From Cupriavidus sp. D384 (GTDB lineage Bacteria > Pseudomonadota > Gammaproteobacteria > Burkholderiales > Burkholderiaceae), in NCBI RefSeq assembly GCF_001652915.1, contig NZ_BBQI01000009.1:124001-188000 (forward strand): 64,000 nucleotides of DNA, in the 5' to 3' direction. The translations under genes were made by a program, and so were the position numbers. This document shows positions 28,238 to 38,683 of the stretch, one piece after another. Numbering within the stretch: position 1 is the first letter of the stretch; the number at the start of each line of letters is the position of its first letter. Below the pieces are notes generated by a model. The model saw nothing but the letters and a program-made list of their open reading frames with translations. It was not told where the DNA came from and did no database searches.

Positions 28238-29380
28238 TTAGCTGAAGAAGCTCTTCACCTTGTCCAGCCAGGATTGCTCCTGCGGGCTGTGGCGCGAGCC
28301 GCCCTCATGCACCGAGCGGTCGAACTGGCGCAGCAGTTCCTTCTGGGCGTCGGTCAGCTTGACCGGCGTTTCCACGTTCACATGCACGTAGAGGTCGCCA
28401 GGATATCCCGAGCGCACGCCCTTGATGCCCTTGCCGCGCAGACGGAACGTCTTGCCGGCCTGCGTGCCTTCGGGCACCGGGAAACTGGCCTTGCCGCCCA
28501 GCGTCGGCACTTCGAGTTCGCCGCCCAGCGCCGCCGTGGCGAACGAGATCGGCATCTGGCAGTGCAGGTCGTCGCCGTCACGCTCGAACACCTCGTGCGC
28601 CTTGATATGCACTTCGACGTAGAGGTCGCCCGGCGGCCCGCCGTTGATGCCCGGCTCGCCATTGCCCGACGAGCGGATGCGCATGCCTTCGTCGATCCCG
28701 GCGGGGATCTTCACTTCAAGCGTCTTCTGCGACTTCAGCTTGCCCTGGCCATGGCACTTGGTGCACGGCTTCGGAATGAACTTGCCGCTGCCGTGGCACT
28801 TCGGGCAGGTCTGCTGCATCGTGAAGAAGCCTTGCGACACACGCACCTGGCCCACGCCGTTACAGGTCGGGCAGGTTTCCACCGACGACCCCGGCTCGGC
28901 GCCGTTGCCGTGGCAGTGATCGCAATCGTCCCAGTGCGGCACGCGGATCTGCGCCTCGTGGCCGTGCGCGGCCTGCTCCAGCGAAATCTCCATGCTGTAG
29001 CGCAGGTCGGCACCCCGGTAGGCCTGCGGGCCGTTGCCGCGCCGGCCGCCACCACCGGCCGCCTGGCCGAAGATGTCACCGAAGATATCGCCGAACGCCT
29101 CGGCAAAGCCGCCGCCGCCAAACCCTCCGGCGCCGAAGCCGCCCGCCATGTTCGGGTCCACGCCCGCATGGCCGTACTGGTCGTAGGCAGCCTTCTTCTC
29201 GGGGTCGGAAAGCATCTCGTACGCTTCCTTGACCTCCTTGAATTTTTCCTCGGCTTCCTTGTTGTCCGGATTGCGGTCCGGGTGGTACTTCATCGCGAGC
29301 TTGCGATAAACCTTCTTGATCTCGTCTTCGGTCGCGTTCTTGCCTACCCCGAGCACTTCGTAGTAGTCACGTTTTGCCAT
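28238..29380 (-). CDS. dnaJ: Chaperone DnaJ (Hsp40)
   Basis: Co-chaperone that delivers substrates to DnaK and stimulates its ATPase. The 380-residue protein has the J domain with HPD at residues 33-35, a Gly/Phe-rich linker ([15 protein letters not shown]), four CxxCxGxG zinc motifs ([32 protein letters not shown]), and two C-terminal substrate-binding folds. It is the second gene after dnaK, 174 bp apart, with a terminator downstream. It is probably co-expressed from the sigma-32-like promoter before dnaK. Confidence 0.98.
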   Translation of the reverse strand: MAKRDYYEVLGVGKNATEDEIKKVYRKLAMKYHPDRNPDNKEAEEKFKEVKEAYEMLSDPEKKAAYDQYGHAGVDPNMAGGFGAGGFGGGGFAEAFGDIFGDIFGQAAGGGGRRGNGPQAYRGADLRYSMEISLEQAAHGHEAQIRVPHWDDCDHCHGNGAEPGSSVETCPTCNGVGQVRVSQGFFTMQQTCPKCHGSGKFIPKPCTKCHGQGKLKSQKTLEVKIPAGIDEGMRIRSSGNGEPGINGGPPGDLYVEVHIKAHEVFERDGDDLHCQMPISFATAALGGELEVPTLGGKASFPVPEGTQAGKTFRLRGKGIKGVRSGYPGDLYVHVNVETPVKLTDAQKELLRQFDRSVHEGGSRHSPQEQSWLDKVKSFFS

Positions 29381-29554
29381 GGTGGCTCAATACCTGATGG
29401 GCCCGGCAGGTGACGAAAACACCCGTCGGGCGATAAGCAAAAAAGCCGAGCGCGGTGTCCGACCGTGGTTTGCACCCTGAGTCAGACCACCGTCGCCCGG
29501 CGTCGGGAACGGGCGGCGGCGCCGGCATCACCCGCGCCGCCGCCCCCTTCCCGC

Positions 29555-31501
<1,947 letters not shown>

Positions 31502-31524
31502 AGTGTTCTCTCCTAATGCCCTGT

Positions 31525-31557
31525 CTCTCAGTCAGGGACTGCAATCTCGACTGAGAG
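31525..31557. promoter_or_regulatory. Inverted repeat CTCTCAGTC-N15-GACTGAGAG upstream of dnaK
   Basis: Perfect 9-bp arms at 31525-31533 and 31549-31557. It overlaps the expected transcription start of the sigma-32-like promoter and extends into the leader. It is not a CIRCE element. It could be an operator or a leader hairpin. Confidence 0.5.
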
Positions 31558-31559
31558 CG

Positions 31560-31589
31560 AAATGTGGCCGTCCCGGGCCATTTCAAGGG
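31560..31589 (-). promoter_or_regulatory. Sigma-32-type heat-shock promoter of dnaK
   Basis: On the minus strand, CCCTTGAAA (31589-31581) is followed by 13 bases and CCACATTT (31567-31560). The sigma-32 consensus is CTTGAAA, 11-16 bases, CCCCATNT, so the -35 is perfect and the -10 differs at one base. The start of transcription would be about 50 bases before the dnaK ATG. Confidence 0.75.
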
Positions 31590-31671
31590 TGTAATCTGCA
31601 AATCCGAGTAATTTTCTCGGTTTATCCCGCCGGGTCGCCCGGCAGCCTAAAAGTAATTAATAAATCACAAA

Positions 31672-32226
31672 TCAGGACTTCCGTTCGCGCTGCCACAGCA
31701 CGTCCGTGCCGCCGCCCACCCGGTTCAGCACGCGGGCCAGCACGAACAGCAGGTCCGAAAGCCGGTTCAGGTACTGGCGCGGCGCCTCGTTGAGCGCTTC
31801 TGCGGCGCCCAGTTCCACCAGCGAGCGCTCGGCGCGCCGGCACACGGTGCGGCAGACATGGGCGTGGGCCGCGGTGCGGCTGCCGCCCGGCAGGATGAAC
31901 TCGGCCAGGCGCGGCAGGCTGGCGTTGTAGTGCGCCAGCCACGTGTCGAGCTGCGCCACCTGGGGCTCCTTGAGCAGCGTGTACCCCGGGATCGACAGCT
32001 CGCCGCCCAGGTCGAACAGGTCGTGCTGGATATGGAGCAGCGCATCGCGCACATCGGCCGGCAGGTCCGGCTCGGTCAGCAGCAGACCAATCTGGGAATT
32101 CAGCTCGTCGACATCGCCAATCGCGGCGATGCGCAGGCTGTTCTTGCCCACGCGGCTGCCGTCGCCGAGGCCGGTGGTGCCGGCATCGCCGGTGCGCGTG
32201 GCAATCTTGGACAGGCGGTTGCCCAT
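31672..32226 (-). CDS. PduO-type cob(I)alamin/cobyrinate adenosyltransferase
   Basis: Attaches the 5'-deoxyadenosyl ligand of coenzyme B12. The 184-residue protein begins MGNRLSKIATRTGDAGTTGLGDGSRVGKNSLRI, where TRTGDxGTT is the ATP-binding loop of the PduO family. It has CRRAERSLVEL and YLNRLSDLLFVLARVLN, the helices that build the trimeric active site. The start at 32226 is chosen by homology, since a longer frame adds 15 residues that do not match the family. It lies upstream of dnaK in the same direction, 170 bp away, so it is probably a separate unit. Divergent from the D-lactate-type dehydrogenase. Confidence 0.93.
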   Translation of the reverse strand: MGNRLSKIATRTGDAGTTGLGDGSRVGKNSLRIAAIGDVDELNSQIGLLLTEPDLPADVRDALLHIQHDLFDLGGELSIPGYTLLKEPQVAQLDTWLAHYNASLPRLAEFILPGGSRTAAHAHVCRTVCRRAERSLVELGAAEALNEAPRQYLNRLSDLLFVLARVLNRVGGGTDVLWQRERKS

Positions 32227-32419
32227 GCCGGTCTCCTTGTTTTCTGGGGTTGGTACCTTGAAGTGGCGCAATTATGGCCTGCTTCCGGTCCCGGATGGCC
32301 GTTTATCGGCCGGCGGCCCGCCAATGCCCGCCCATCAGGTGGCGCACACGGCGTAGGCGAGTCGTAGAATAGCGGCATTCCACTGCATACAGAGCCATAC
32401 GGCCCGCCCGGAGACCCGC

Positions 32420-33838
32420 ATGAACCACCCCACACCTGCCGCCGCCCTGGCGCGCCGTCCGTTCCCGTCTGCGCTGGCCGATGCCCTGACCTCCCGCTTC
32501 GGCGACCGGTTTACCACCTCGAACGGCGTGCGCGAGCACCATGGCCGCGATGAATCGCCATTCCCGGCCGCCCTGCCCGATGCCGTGGTCTTTGCCCACA
32601 GCACCGAGGAAGTGGCCGAAGTCGCCAAACTGTGCAACGCCCATGGCGTGCCGCTGATTCCCTACGGCGCGGGTTCTTCGCTGGAAGGCCACTTGCTGGC
32701 CGTCGCCGGCGGGGTCAGCCTTGACCTGTCGCAAATGAACCGCGTGCTGGCCGTCCACCCCGAGGACCTGACCGTCACCGTTCAGCCCGGCGTCACGCGC
32801 AAGCAGCTGAACCAGGAAATCAAGGACACGGGCCTGTTTTTCCCGATCGATCCGGGCGCGGACGCATCGCTGGGCGGCATGTGCGCCACGCGGGCGTCGG
32901 GGACCAACGCCGTGCGCTACGGCACCATGCGCGAGAACGTGCTGGCCTTGACCGTGGTCACGGCGGATGGCCGGGTGATCCGCACCGGCACCAATGCGCG
33001 CAAGTCGTCGGCCGGCTACGACCTGACCCGCCTGTTCATCGGCAGCGAAGGCACGCTGGGCATCATCACCGAGGTCACGGTGCGCCTGTACCCGCAGCCC
33101 GAGGCCATCTCGGCTGCCGTGTGCGCGTTCCCGAGCATGGGTGACGCGGTGCGCGCGACCATCCAGACCATCCAGCTGGGCGTGCCCGTGGCGCGCGTGG
33201 AATTTGTCGATGCGCTGGCGATCCGCGCGATCAACCGCCACGACAACCTGACGCTGCCCGAAACCCCGCACCTGTTCTTCGAGTTCCACGGCACCGAGGC
33301 CGGCGTGCGCGAGCAGGCCGAAACCGTGCAGGAAATCGTGGCCGAGCACGGCGGCCAGGGCTTCGAATGGGCCACGCGCCCCGAAGACCGCACGCGGCTC
33401 TGGAATGCGCGCCACACGGCCTACTTTGCAATGCTGCAGCTGAAGCCCGGCTGCCGCGCGGTGACCACCGACGTCTGCGTGCCGATCTCGCGCCTGGCCG
33501 ATTGCGTGACCGAGACCGAGCGCGACCTGAACGCGTCGTCGCTGCCCTGCCCGATCGTGGGCCACGTCGGCGACGGCAATTTCCACGTGGCAATCCTGGT
33601 CGATACCAGCAAGCCCGAGGAAATGGCCGAGGCCGAGGACATCAACCGCCGGATCGTGGAGCGGGCGCTGTCGATGGGCGGCACCTGCACCGGCGAGCAC
33701 GGCGTGGGGCTGCACAAGATCGGCTTCCTGGTGCAGGAGCATGGCGAGGATGCGCTGGACCTGATGCGCGCCATCAAGGACGCGCTGGACCCGAACCATA
33801 TCCTGAACCCGGGCAAGATCTTCAGCGCCACGCGCTGA
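32420..33838 (+). CDS. FAD-linked D-2-hydroxyacid dehydrogenase (D-lactate dehydrogenase, cytochrome type)
   Basis: A 472-residue flavoprotein of the GlcD/Dld1 family. The PCMH-type FAD domain holds LIPYGAGSSLEGHLLAVAGGVSLDL, GADASLGGMCATRASGTNAVRYG and FIGSEGTLGIITEVTVRL. The C-terminal domain has VGHVGDGNFHVAILVD, with a metal-binding histidine, and TCTGEHGVGLHKIGFL. Members oxidise D-lactate or related 2-hydroxy acids and pass electrons to cytochrome c or quinone. It is closer to the mitochondrial-type D-lactate dehydrogenase than to GlcD, but substrate is inferred. CCCGGAGACCCGC precedes the ATG. The LysR gene follows at 10 bp. Confidence 0.9.
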   Translation: MNHPTPAAALARRPFPSALADALTSRFGDRFTTSNGVREHHGRDESPFPAALPDAVVFAHSTEEVAEVAKLCNAHGVPLIPYGAGSSLEGHLLAVAGGVSLDLSQMNRVLAVHPEDLTVTVQPGVTRKQLNQEIKDTGLFFPIDPGADASLGGMCATRASGTNAVRYGTMRENVLALTVVTADGRVIRTGTNARKSSAGYDLTRLFIGSEGTLGIITEVTVRLYPQPEAISAAVCAFPSMGDAVRATIQTIQLGVPVARVEFVDALAIRAINRHDNLTLPETPHLFFEFHGTEAGVREQAETVQEIVAEHGGQGFEWATRPEDRTRLWNARHTAYFAMLQLKPGCRAVTTDVCVPISRLADCVTETERDLNASSLPCPIVGHVGDGNFHVAILVDTSKPEEMAEAEDINRRIVERALSMGGTCTGEHGVGLHKIGFLVQEHGEDALDLMRAIKDALDPNHILNPGKIFSATR

Positions 33839-33848
33839 GCCGGCGGCC

Positions 33849-34739
33849 ATGGCTTCGGTCTTCCAACGCGTTCCGCCGCTGCACCTGCTGATCGCCTTCG
33901 AGTCGGCGGCGCGCCTGGGCAGCTTTGCCCGCGCGGCCGAGGAACTCTCGGTCACGCCCAGCGCGGTCTCGCATCGCATCAAGAACCTGGAGGAGCTCTG
34001 GGGCGAGGATCTGTTCGTGCGCTCGAACGCCGCGCTGCGGCTCACGGCGGCCGGCACGCGCTACCAGCGCAACGTGCAGGATGCGCTGAAGTCGCTCAAC
34101 GAACTGGCCCGCCCCGAGTACAACAAGCTGCGCACGCGCCTGCGCGTGGCCATTCCGCCCACCTTCGGCCGCCAGCACCTGGTGCCGCGCCTGCCCGAGT
34201 TCAGCGCGCTGTATCCGCATATCGACCTGGAACTGCACCTGGCCGTGCCGTTCCTGGACGTGAAAGCCGAGGACACCGACATCGAGATCCGCTACGGCAC
34301 GGGCCGTTACCCGGACCTCAGGACCACCAAGCTGCTGGTGGAGCCCGTGTTTCCGGCGTGCGGCCGCGAATACTACGAGCGCGTGAACGGCTTCGCGATC
34401 ACGAAACCCGAGGACCTGCACAACCTGACGCTGCTGCGCAGTCCGCTGGAGCCGTGGCGCCCGTGGTTCGAGACGGCCGGGCTGGACTGGCCGGAGCCGC
34501 AGACCGGCGCCCAGTTCAACGACATCGGCCTGATGCTGGAGGCCATCGCGTCGAACCAGGGCGTGGGCCTGGTGCGCCAGCGCATGGCGCGCCAGTGGCT
34601 GGCGGCCGGCCAGATGGTGAAGCTGCTGGACGTGGAATCGATCTCGCCGCACGGCTACTACATCGTCGAGCGCGAGCAGGCGCCGCTGATGCCCGAGGCG
34701 CGCTACTTCATCGACTGGCTGCTCGGGCTGGACTGGTAG
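33849..34739 (+). CDS. LysR-family transcriptional regulator (GcvA-like)
   Basis: A 296-residue regulator with an N-terminal winged HTH (LHLLIAFESAARLGSFARAAEELSVTPSAVSHRIKNLEE, about residues 11-49) and a periplasmic-binding-protein-like effector domain. The HTH wording and RYGTGRYPDLRTTKLLVEPVFPACGREY place it in the GcvA-like branch. It starts 10 bp after the D-lactate-type dehydrogenase gene and points toward glcD, so control of this hydroxyacid cluster is likely. It is not divergent from its putative targets, which is unusual for LysR genes. Confidence 0.9.
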   Translation: MASVFQRVPPLHLLIAFESAARLGSFARAAEELSVTPSAVSHRIKNLEELWGEDLFVRSNAALRLTAAGTRYQRNVQDALKSLNELARPEYNKLRTRLRVAIPPTFGRQHLVPRLPEFSALYPHIDLELHLAVPFLDVKAEDTDIEIRYGTGRYPDLRTTKLLVEPVFPACGREYYERVNGFAITKPEDLHNLTLLRSPLEPWRPWFETAGLDWPEPQTGAQFNDIGLMLEAIASNQGVGLVRQRMARQWLAAGQMVKLLDVESISPHGYYIVEREQAPLMPEARYFIDWLLGLDW

Positions 34740-34960
34740 CGCCTCAGCCACTACGCTGGAAGCGTCCCTGCCCGACGACGGTATGCGCCGGCAGGCCGCC
34801 ACCGGTGCCCTGCCGGCATGAACCATTTTGATCGGGTCGGCATGCGGAATTCACGTGCCCGGGCACCCGCCTGGCGAGGCGCCTGCGCTATAGTCTGCCG
34901 TCCCGGCCGCGTGCCTGCCAAGCAGCGTGCGGCGCCCGGCCCGTCACAGGAGTTGCTGCC

Positions 34961-36463
34961 ATGAACGCCCCGCAAGACGCCCATACCGTGGCGGATGTAT
35001 CCGCAGAGACCCGCCGCGCCACGCTGCTGGCCCGGCTGGCGGACATCCTGCCCGACGCCGCCGTGCTGTGGCGGGCCGAAGACACCGTCCCCTACGAGTG
35101 CGACGGCCTGGCCGCCTATCGGCAGGTGCCCGACGCGGTGGTACTGCCCGACACCGAGGACCAGGTCTGCGCCGTGCTGCGCCTGTGCCATGAGCTGGGC
35201 GTGCCCGTGGTGCCGCGCGGATCGGGCACCAGCCTGTCTGGCGGCGCCATGCCGATTGCAGGCGGGCTGGTGCTGTCGCTGGCCAAGTTCAAGCGCATCC
35301 TGTCGGTCGATCCGTATTCGCGTACGGCCGTGGTCCAGCCCGGCGTGCGCAACCTTGCCATTTCCGAAGCGGCCGCACCGCACAGTCTCTATTACGCACC
35401 CGACCCCTCGTCGCAGATCGCCTGCTCGATCGGCGGCAACGTGGCCGAGAACTCGGGCGGCGTGCATTGCCTGAAGTACGGCCTGACCGTGCACAACGTG
35501 CTGCGCGTGCGCGCCGTGACGATGGAGGGCGACGTGGTGGTGTTCGGCTCCGAGGCGCCCGATTCGCCGGGCCTGGACCTGCTGGCGACCATCATCGGCT
35601 CCGAAGGCATGCTGGCCGTGGTCACCGAGGTCACCGTCCGGCTGATTCCCAAGCCGCAGCTGGCGCAGGTCATCATGGCCAGCTTCGACGACGTGGAGAA
35701 AGGCGGCAATGCCGTGGCCGACGTGATCGCCGCGGGCATCATCCCGGCCGGGCTGGAAATGATGGACCGCCCCGCCACGGCCGCCGTGGAGGAATTCGTC
35801 AAGGCCGGCTACGACCTTGATGCGGCCGCCATCCTGCTGTGCGAGTCCGACGGCACGCCCGAGGAAGTGGCCGAGGAAATCGGCCGCATGAGCGACGTGC
35901 TGCGCGCATCGGGCGCCACGCGCATCACGGTGTCGCAGAACGAGGCCGAGCGCCTGCGCTTCTGGAGCGGCCGCAAGAACGCCTTCCCGGCAGCCGGCCG
36001 CATCTCGCCGGACTATTACTGCATGGACGGCACCATTCCGCGCAAGCACATCGGCACGCTGCTCAAGCGCATCGAACAGATGGAGCAGAAATACGGCTTG
36101 CGGTGCATCAACGTCTTCCATGCCGGCGATGGCAACATGCACCCGCTGATCCTGTTCGATGGCGGCGACGTCGATGAATGGCACCGGGCCGAGCTGTTCG
36201 GGTCGGACATCCTCGAAACCTGCGTCGAACTGGGCGGCACCGTGACCGGCGAGCACGGCGTGGGCGTCGAAAAGCTCAATTCGATGTGCGTGCAGTTCTC
36301 GCGCGAGGAGTGCGAGGCGTTCTTCGGCGTGAAGGCGGCGTTCGATCCGGCGCGGCTGCTCAACCCGGACAAGGCCATCCCAACGCTGGCGCGCTGTGCC
36401 GAATACGGCAAGATGCACGTCAAGCGCGGCCTGCTGCCGCATCCCGACATCCCGCGATTCTGA
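34961..36463 (+). CDS. glcD: Glycolate oxidase, FAD subunit GlcD
   Basis: Catalytic FAD subunit of membrane-associated glycolate oxidase, which converts glycolate to glyoxylate. The 500-residue protein has the FAD motifs VPVVPRGSGTSLSGGAMPIAGGLVLSL, DPSSQIACSIGGNVAENSGGVHCLKYG and IGSEGMLAVVTEVTVRLI. Its C-terminal domain has INVFHAGDGNMHPLILFDGGD and GGTVTGEHGVGVEKL. The length and these details match GlcD rather than the 472-residue paralogue upstream. GGAGTTGCTGCC precedes the ATG. glcE and glcF follow, but an ion-channel gene and a hairpin lie between glcD and glcE. Confidence 0.95.
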   Translation: MNAPQDAHTVADVSAETRRATLLARLADILPDAAVLWRAEDTVPYECDGLAAYRQVPDAVVLPDTEDQVCAVLRLCHELGVPVVPRGSGTSLSGGAMPIAGGLVLSLAKFKRILSVDPYSRTAVVQPGVRNLAISEAAAPHSLYYAPDPSSQIACSIGGNVAENSGGVHCLKYGLTVHNVLRVRAVTMEGDVVVFGSEAPDSPGLDLLATIIGSEGMLAVVTEVTVRLIPKPQLAQVIMASFDDVEKGGNAVADVIAAGIIPAGLEMMDRPATAAVEEFVKAGYDLDAAAILLCESDGTPEEVAEEIGRMSDVLRASGATRITVSQNEAERLRFWSGRKNAFPAAGRISPDYYCMDGTIPRKHIGTLLKRIEQMEQKYGLRCINVFHAGDGNMHPLILFDGGDVDEWHRAELFGSDILETCVELGGTVTGEHGVGVEKLNSMCVQFSREECEAFFGVKAAFDPARLLNPDKAIPTLARCAEYGKMHVKRGLLPHPDIPRF

Positions 36464-36489
36464 TCGACGCGCAGGGCCCGGCGGGGATG

Positions 36490-36507
36490 GCGGCGCGCCG
36501 CTTTTTT
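36490..36507 (+). terminator. Possible weak terminator after glcD
   Basis: The palindrome GCGGCGCGCCGC (36490-36501) is followed directly by six T residues. The stem is short, so termination may be partial. Confidence 0.5.
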
Positions 36508-36535
36508 GCTCACCCGCTTACCCGTTTCGACAGAC

Positions 36536-37474
36536 ATGCCACAACGCCACACCAACGCCATGATCCGCCAGCGCCTGGGCCAGCCCGAATCGGGCTGGCG
36601 CCAGCACTGGTACACGATCATCTTCGAAGCCGACACGCGCCCGGGGCGGCTGTTCGACGTCGTGCTGCTGATCGCCATCGTCGCCAGCGTCGCCGTGGTG
36701 ATGCTGGACAGCGTGCCGTCGGTGCACGCGCGGCTGGGCACGGCATTCACGGTGCTGGAATGGATGTTCACGCTGCTGTTCACGGCCGAGTACATCATGC
36801 GGCTGTGCGTGGTGAAGCGGCCGCTGCGCTACGCGCTGAGCTTCTACGGCATCATCGACTTCATCTCGATCATGCCCACCTGGGCGTCGTTCTTCGCGCC
36901 CGAACTGGCGTTCCTGATCGATGTACGGCTGCTGCGCCTGCTGCGCGTGTTCCGGATCCTCAAGCTCACCGTGTACTTCGAGGAGGCCGAGATCCTGGCC
37001 CGCGCGCTGGCCAACAGCCGGCGCAAGATCTTCGTGTTCCTGGCCACCGTGTTCATCATCACGGTGATCCTGGGCACCGTGATGTACGTGGTGGAAGGCC
37101 CCGAGCACGGCTTTACCAGCATCCCGCTCAGCATGTACTGGGCCATCGTCACGCTGACCACCACGGGCTTTGGCGACATGGTGCCGAAAACGCCGATCGG
37201 GCAGTTCATCACGTCGCTGACGATCCTGCTGGGCTACGGGATCATCGCCTTCCCGACCGGCATCGTCGGCGCCGAACTGGCCGCCAGCATCATCAAGCGG
37301 CCGCTGACCACCCGCTCGTGCGAGCACTGCCTGACCGAAGGGCACGAGCCGTCCGCGAAATACTGCCAGCACTGCGGCAGCGCGCTGCCCGAGTACCGCA
37401 GCGAGCCCGGCCTGGAGGGCCGGCTCGAAGGCGCCGTGGAGAACCGGCCGCCGCCAAAGCCGCCACGCAGCTGA
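36536..37474 (+). CDS. Voltage-gated-type potassium/cation channel with C-terminal zinc ribbon
   Basis: A 312-residue tetrameric-type ion channel. Six transmembrane segments are visible. The fourth is an S4-like helix, RLLRLLRVFRILK (residues 131-143), with positive charges every third or fourth residue. The pore loop TLTTTGFGDM (207-215) carries GFGD, a K+ channel-type selectivity filter. After S6 comes a four-cysteine zinc ribbon (C262, C265, C277, C280) and a Pro-rich tail. The ATG at 36536 is used; a second ATG is eight codons later. It sits between glcD and glcE in the same direction. Its link to glycolate metabolism is unknown. Confidence 0.9.
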   Translation: MPQRHTNAMIRQRLGQPESGWRQHWYTIIFEADTRPGRLFDVVLLIAIVASVAVVMLDSVPSVHARLGTAFTVLEWMFTLLFTAEYIMRLCVVKRPLRYALSFYGIIDFISIMPTWASFFAPELAFLIDVRLLRLLRVFRILKLTVYFEEAEILARALANSRRKIFVFLATVFIITVILGTVMYVVEGPEHGFTSIPLSMYWAIVTLTTTGFGDMVPKTPIGQFITSLTILLGYGIIAFPTGIVGAELAASIIKRPLTTRSCEHCLTEGHEPSAKYCQHCGSALPEYRSEPGLEGRLEGAVENRPPPKPPRS

Positions 37475-37525
37475 GCCGCCCCGGATGCGCCGCCGCCCGA
37501 CCAACCCCAATAACCATACGTCCTC

Positions 37526-38641
37526 ATGCAAGCCACCCTCGACGCCACACTCGCGACCTTCCGCGACGCGATTCGCCAGGCCGGCGACAGCCGCACCCCG
37601 CTGCGGCTGCGCGGCGGCGGCAGCAAGGATTTCTATGGTCAGGCGCTGGTCGGCAACGTGCTCGACACGCGCGCGTATCGCGGCATCGTGGACTACGACC
37701 CGGCCGAGCTGGTGATTACCGCACGCTGCGGCACGCCGCTGGCCGAGATCGAGGACGTGCTGGCCGAACACCGCCAGATGCTGGCCTTCGAGGCACCCCA
37801 CTTCGCCACGCACGGCCAGGCCAGCACCGCCACGCTTGGGGGTGCCTTCGCGGCGGGGCTGTCGGGACCGCGCCGCCAGTCGGTGGGCGCCCTGCGCGAT
37901 TTCGTGCTTGGCGCGCAACTGATGGACGGCAAGGGCGAGATCCTGAACTTCGGCGGGCAGGTCATGAAGAATGTGGCCGGCTACGATGTGTCGCGCCTGC
38001 TGGCCGGCTCGCTGGGCACGCTGGGCCTGGTCACCGAGGTATCGCTGAAGGTGCTGCCGGTGCCGTTCGACGACGCCACGCTGCGCTTTGCACTGTCCCA
38101 GGCCGACGCCATCGACCAGCTCAACAAGTGGGGCGGCAAGCCGCTGCCGATCGCGGCTTCGGCCTGGCATGACGGTGTGCTGTGTGTGCGCCTGAGCGGG
38201 GCTACGGCCGCCGTTTGCGCGGCGCGCGACAGCCTGGGCGGCGAGGTGGTCGATGCCAGCCACGCCGGGCAGCTGTGGACCGCACTGCGCGAGCAGACCT
38301 ATCCGTTCTTCACCCCGGCGCGCGACGCCGGCCGCGCGTTGTGGCGCATTGCCGTACCGCCGGTGACCAGGCCGCTGGACCTGCCCGGCGAACAGCTCGT
38401 GGAATGGGGCGGCGGCCAGCGCTGGTGGCTGGCGCAGGACGACAGCGCGGCGTCGGCCGACCAGGTCCGCGCCATCGCCCAGGCCGCAGGCGGTCATGCC
38501 ACGCTGTTCCGCAACGGCGACAAGGCCGTGGGCGTGTTCACGCCGCTCTCGACGCCGCTGGCCGCGATCCACCAGCGGCTGAAGACCAGCTTCGATCCAG
38601 CCGGCATCTTCAATCCGCAGCGCATGTACAGCGGGCTCTGA
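37526..38641 (+). CDS. glcE: Glycolate oxidase subunit GlcE
   Basis: Second FAD-binding subunit of glycolate oxidase, required for activity. The 371 residues show a shortened PCMH domain (TPLRLRGGGSKDFYGQ, GQASTATLGGAFAAGLSGPRRQSVGALRDFVLGA, FGGQVMKNVAGYDVSRLLAGSLGTLGLVTEVSLKV) and a brief C-terminus ending FDPAGIFNPQRMYSGL. It is typical of GlcE in length and motifs. It begins 51 bp after the channel gene and is followed by glcF at 42 bp. Confidence 0.94.
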   Translation: MQATLDATLATFRDAIRQAGDSRTPLRLRGGGSKDFYGQALVGNVLDTRAYRGIVDYDPAELVITARCGTPLAEIEDVLAEHRQMLAFEAPHFATHGQASTATLGGAFAAGLSGPRRQSVGALRDFVLGAQLMDGKGEILNFGGQVMKNVAGYDVSRLLAGSLGTLGLVTEVSLKVLPVPFDDATLRFALSQADAIDQLNKWGGKPLPIAASAWHDGVLCVRLSGATAAVCAARDSLGGEVVDASHAGQLWTALREQTYPFFTPARDAGRALWRIAVPPVTRPLDLPGEQLVEWGGGQRWWLAQDDSAASADQVRAIAQAAGGHATLFRNGDKAVGVFTPLSTPLAAIHQRLKTSFDPAGIFNPQRMYSGL

Positions 38642-38683
38642 GCCACCGTCCGCACACGGTCCCCAACGATAACGATCCCCACC

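Noticed and set aside
31525..31557. CIRCE (HrcA) operator before dnaK
   Set aside because: The arms CTCTCAGTC/GACTGAGAG and the 15-base spacer do not match TTAGCACTC-N9-GAGTGCTAA.
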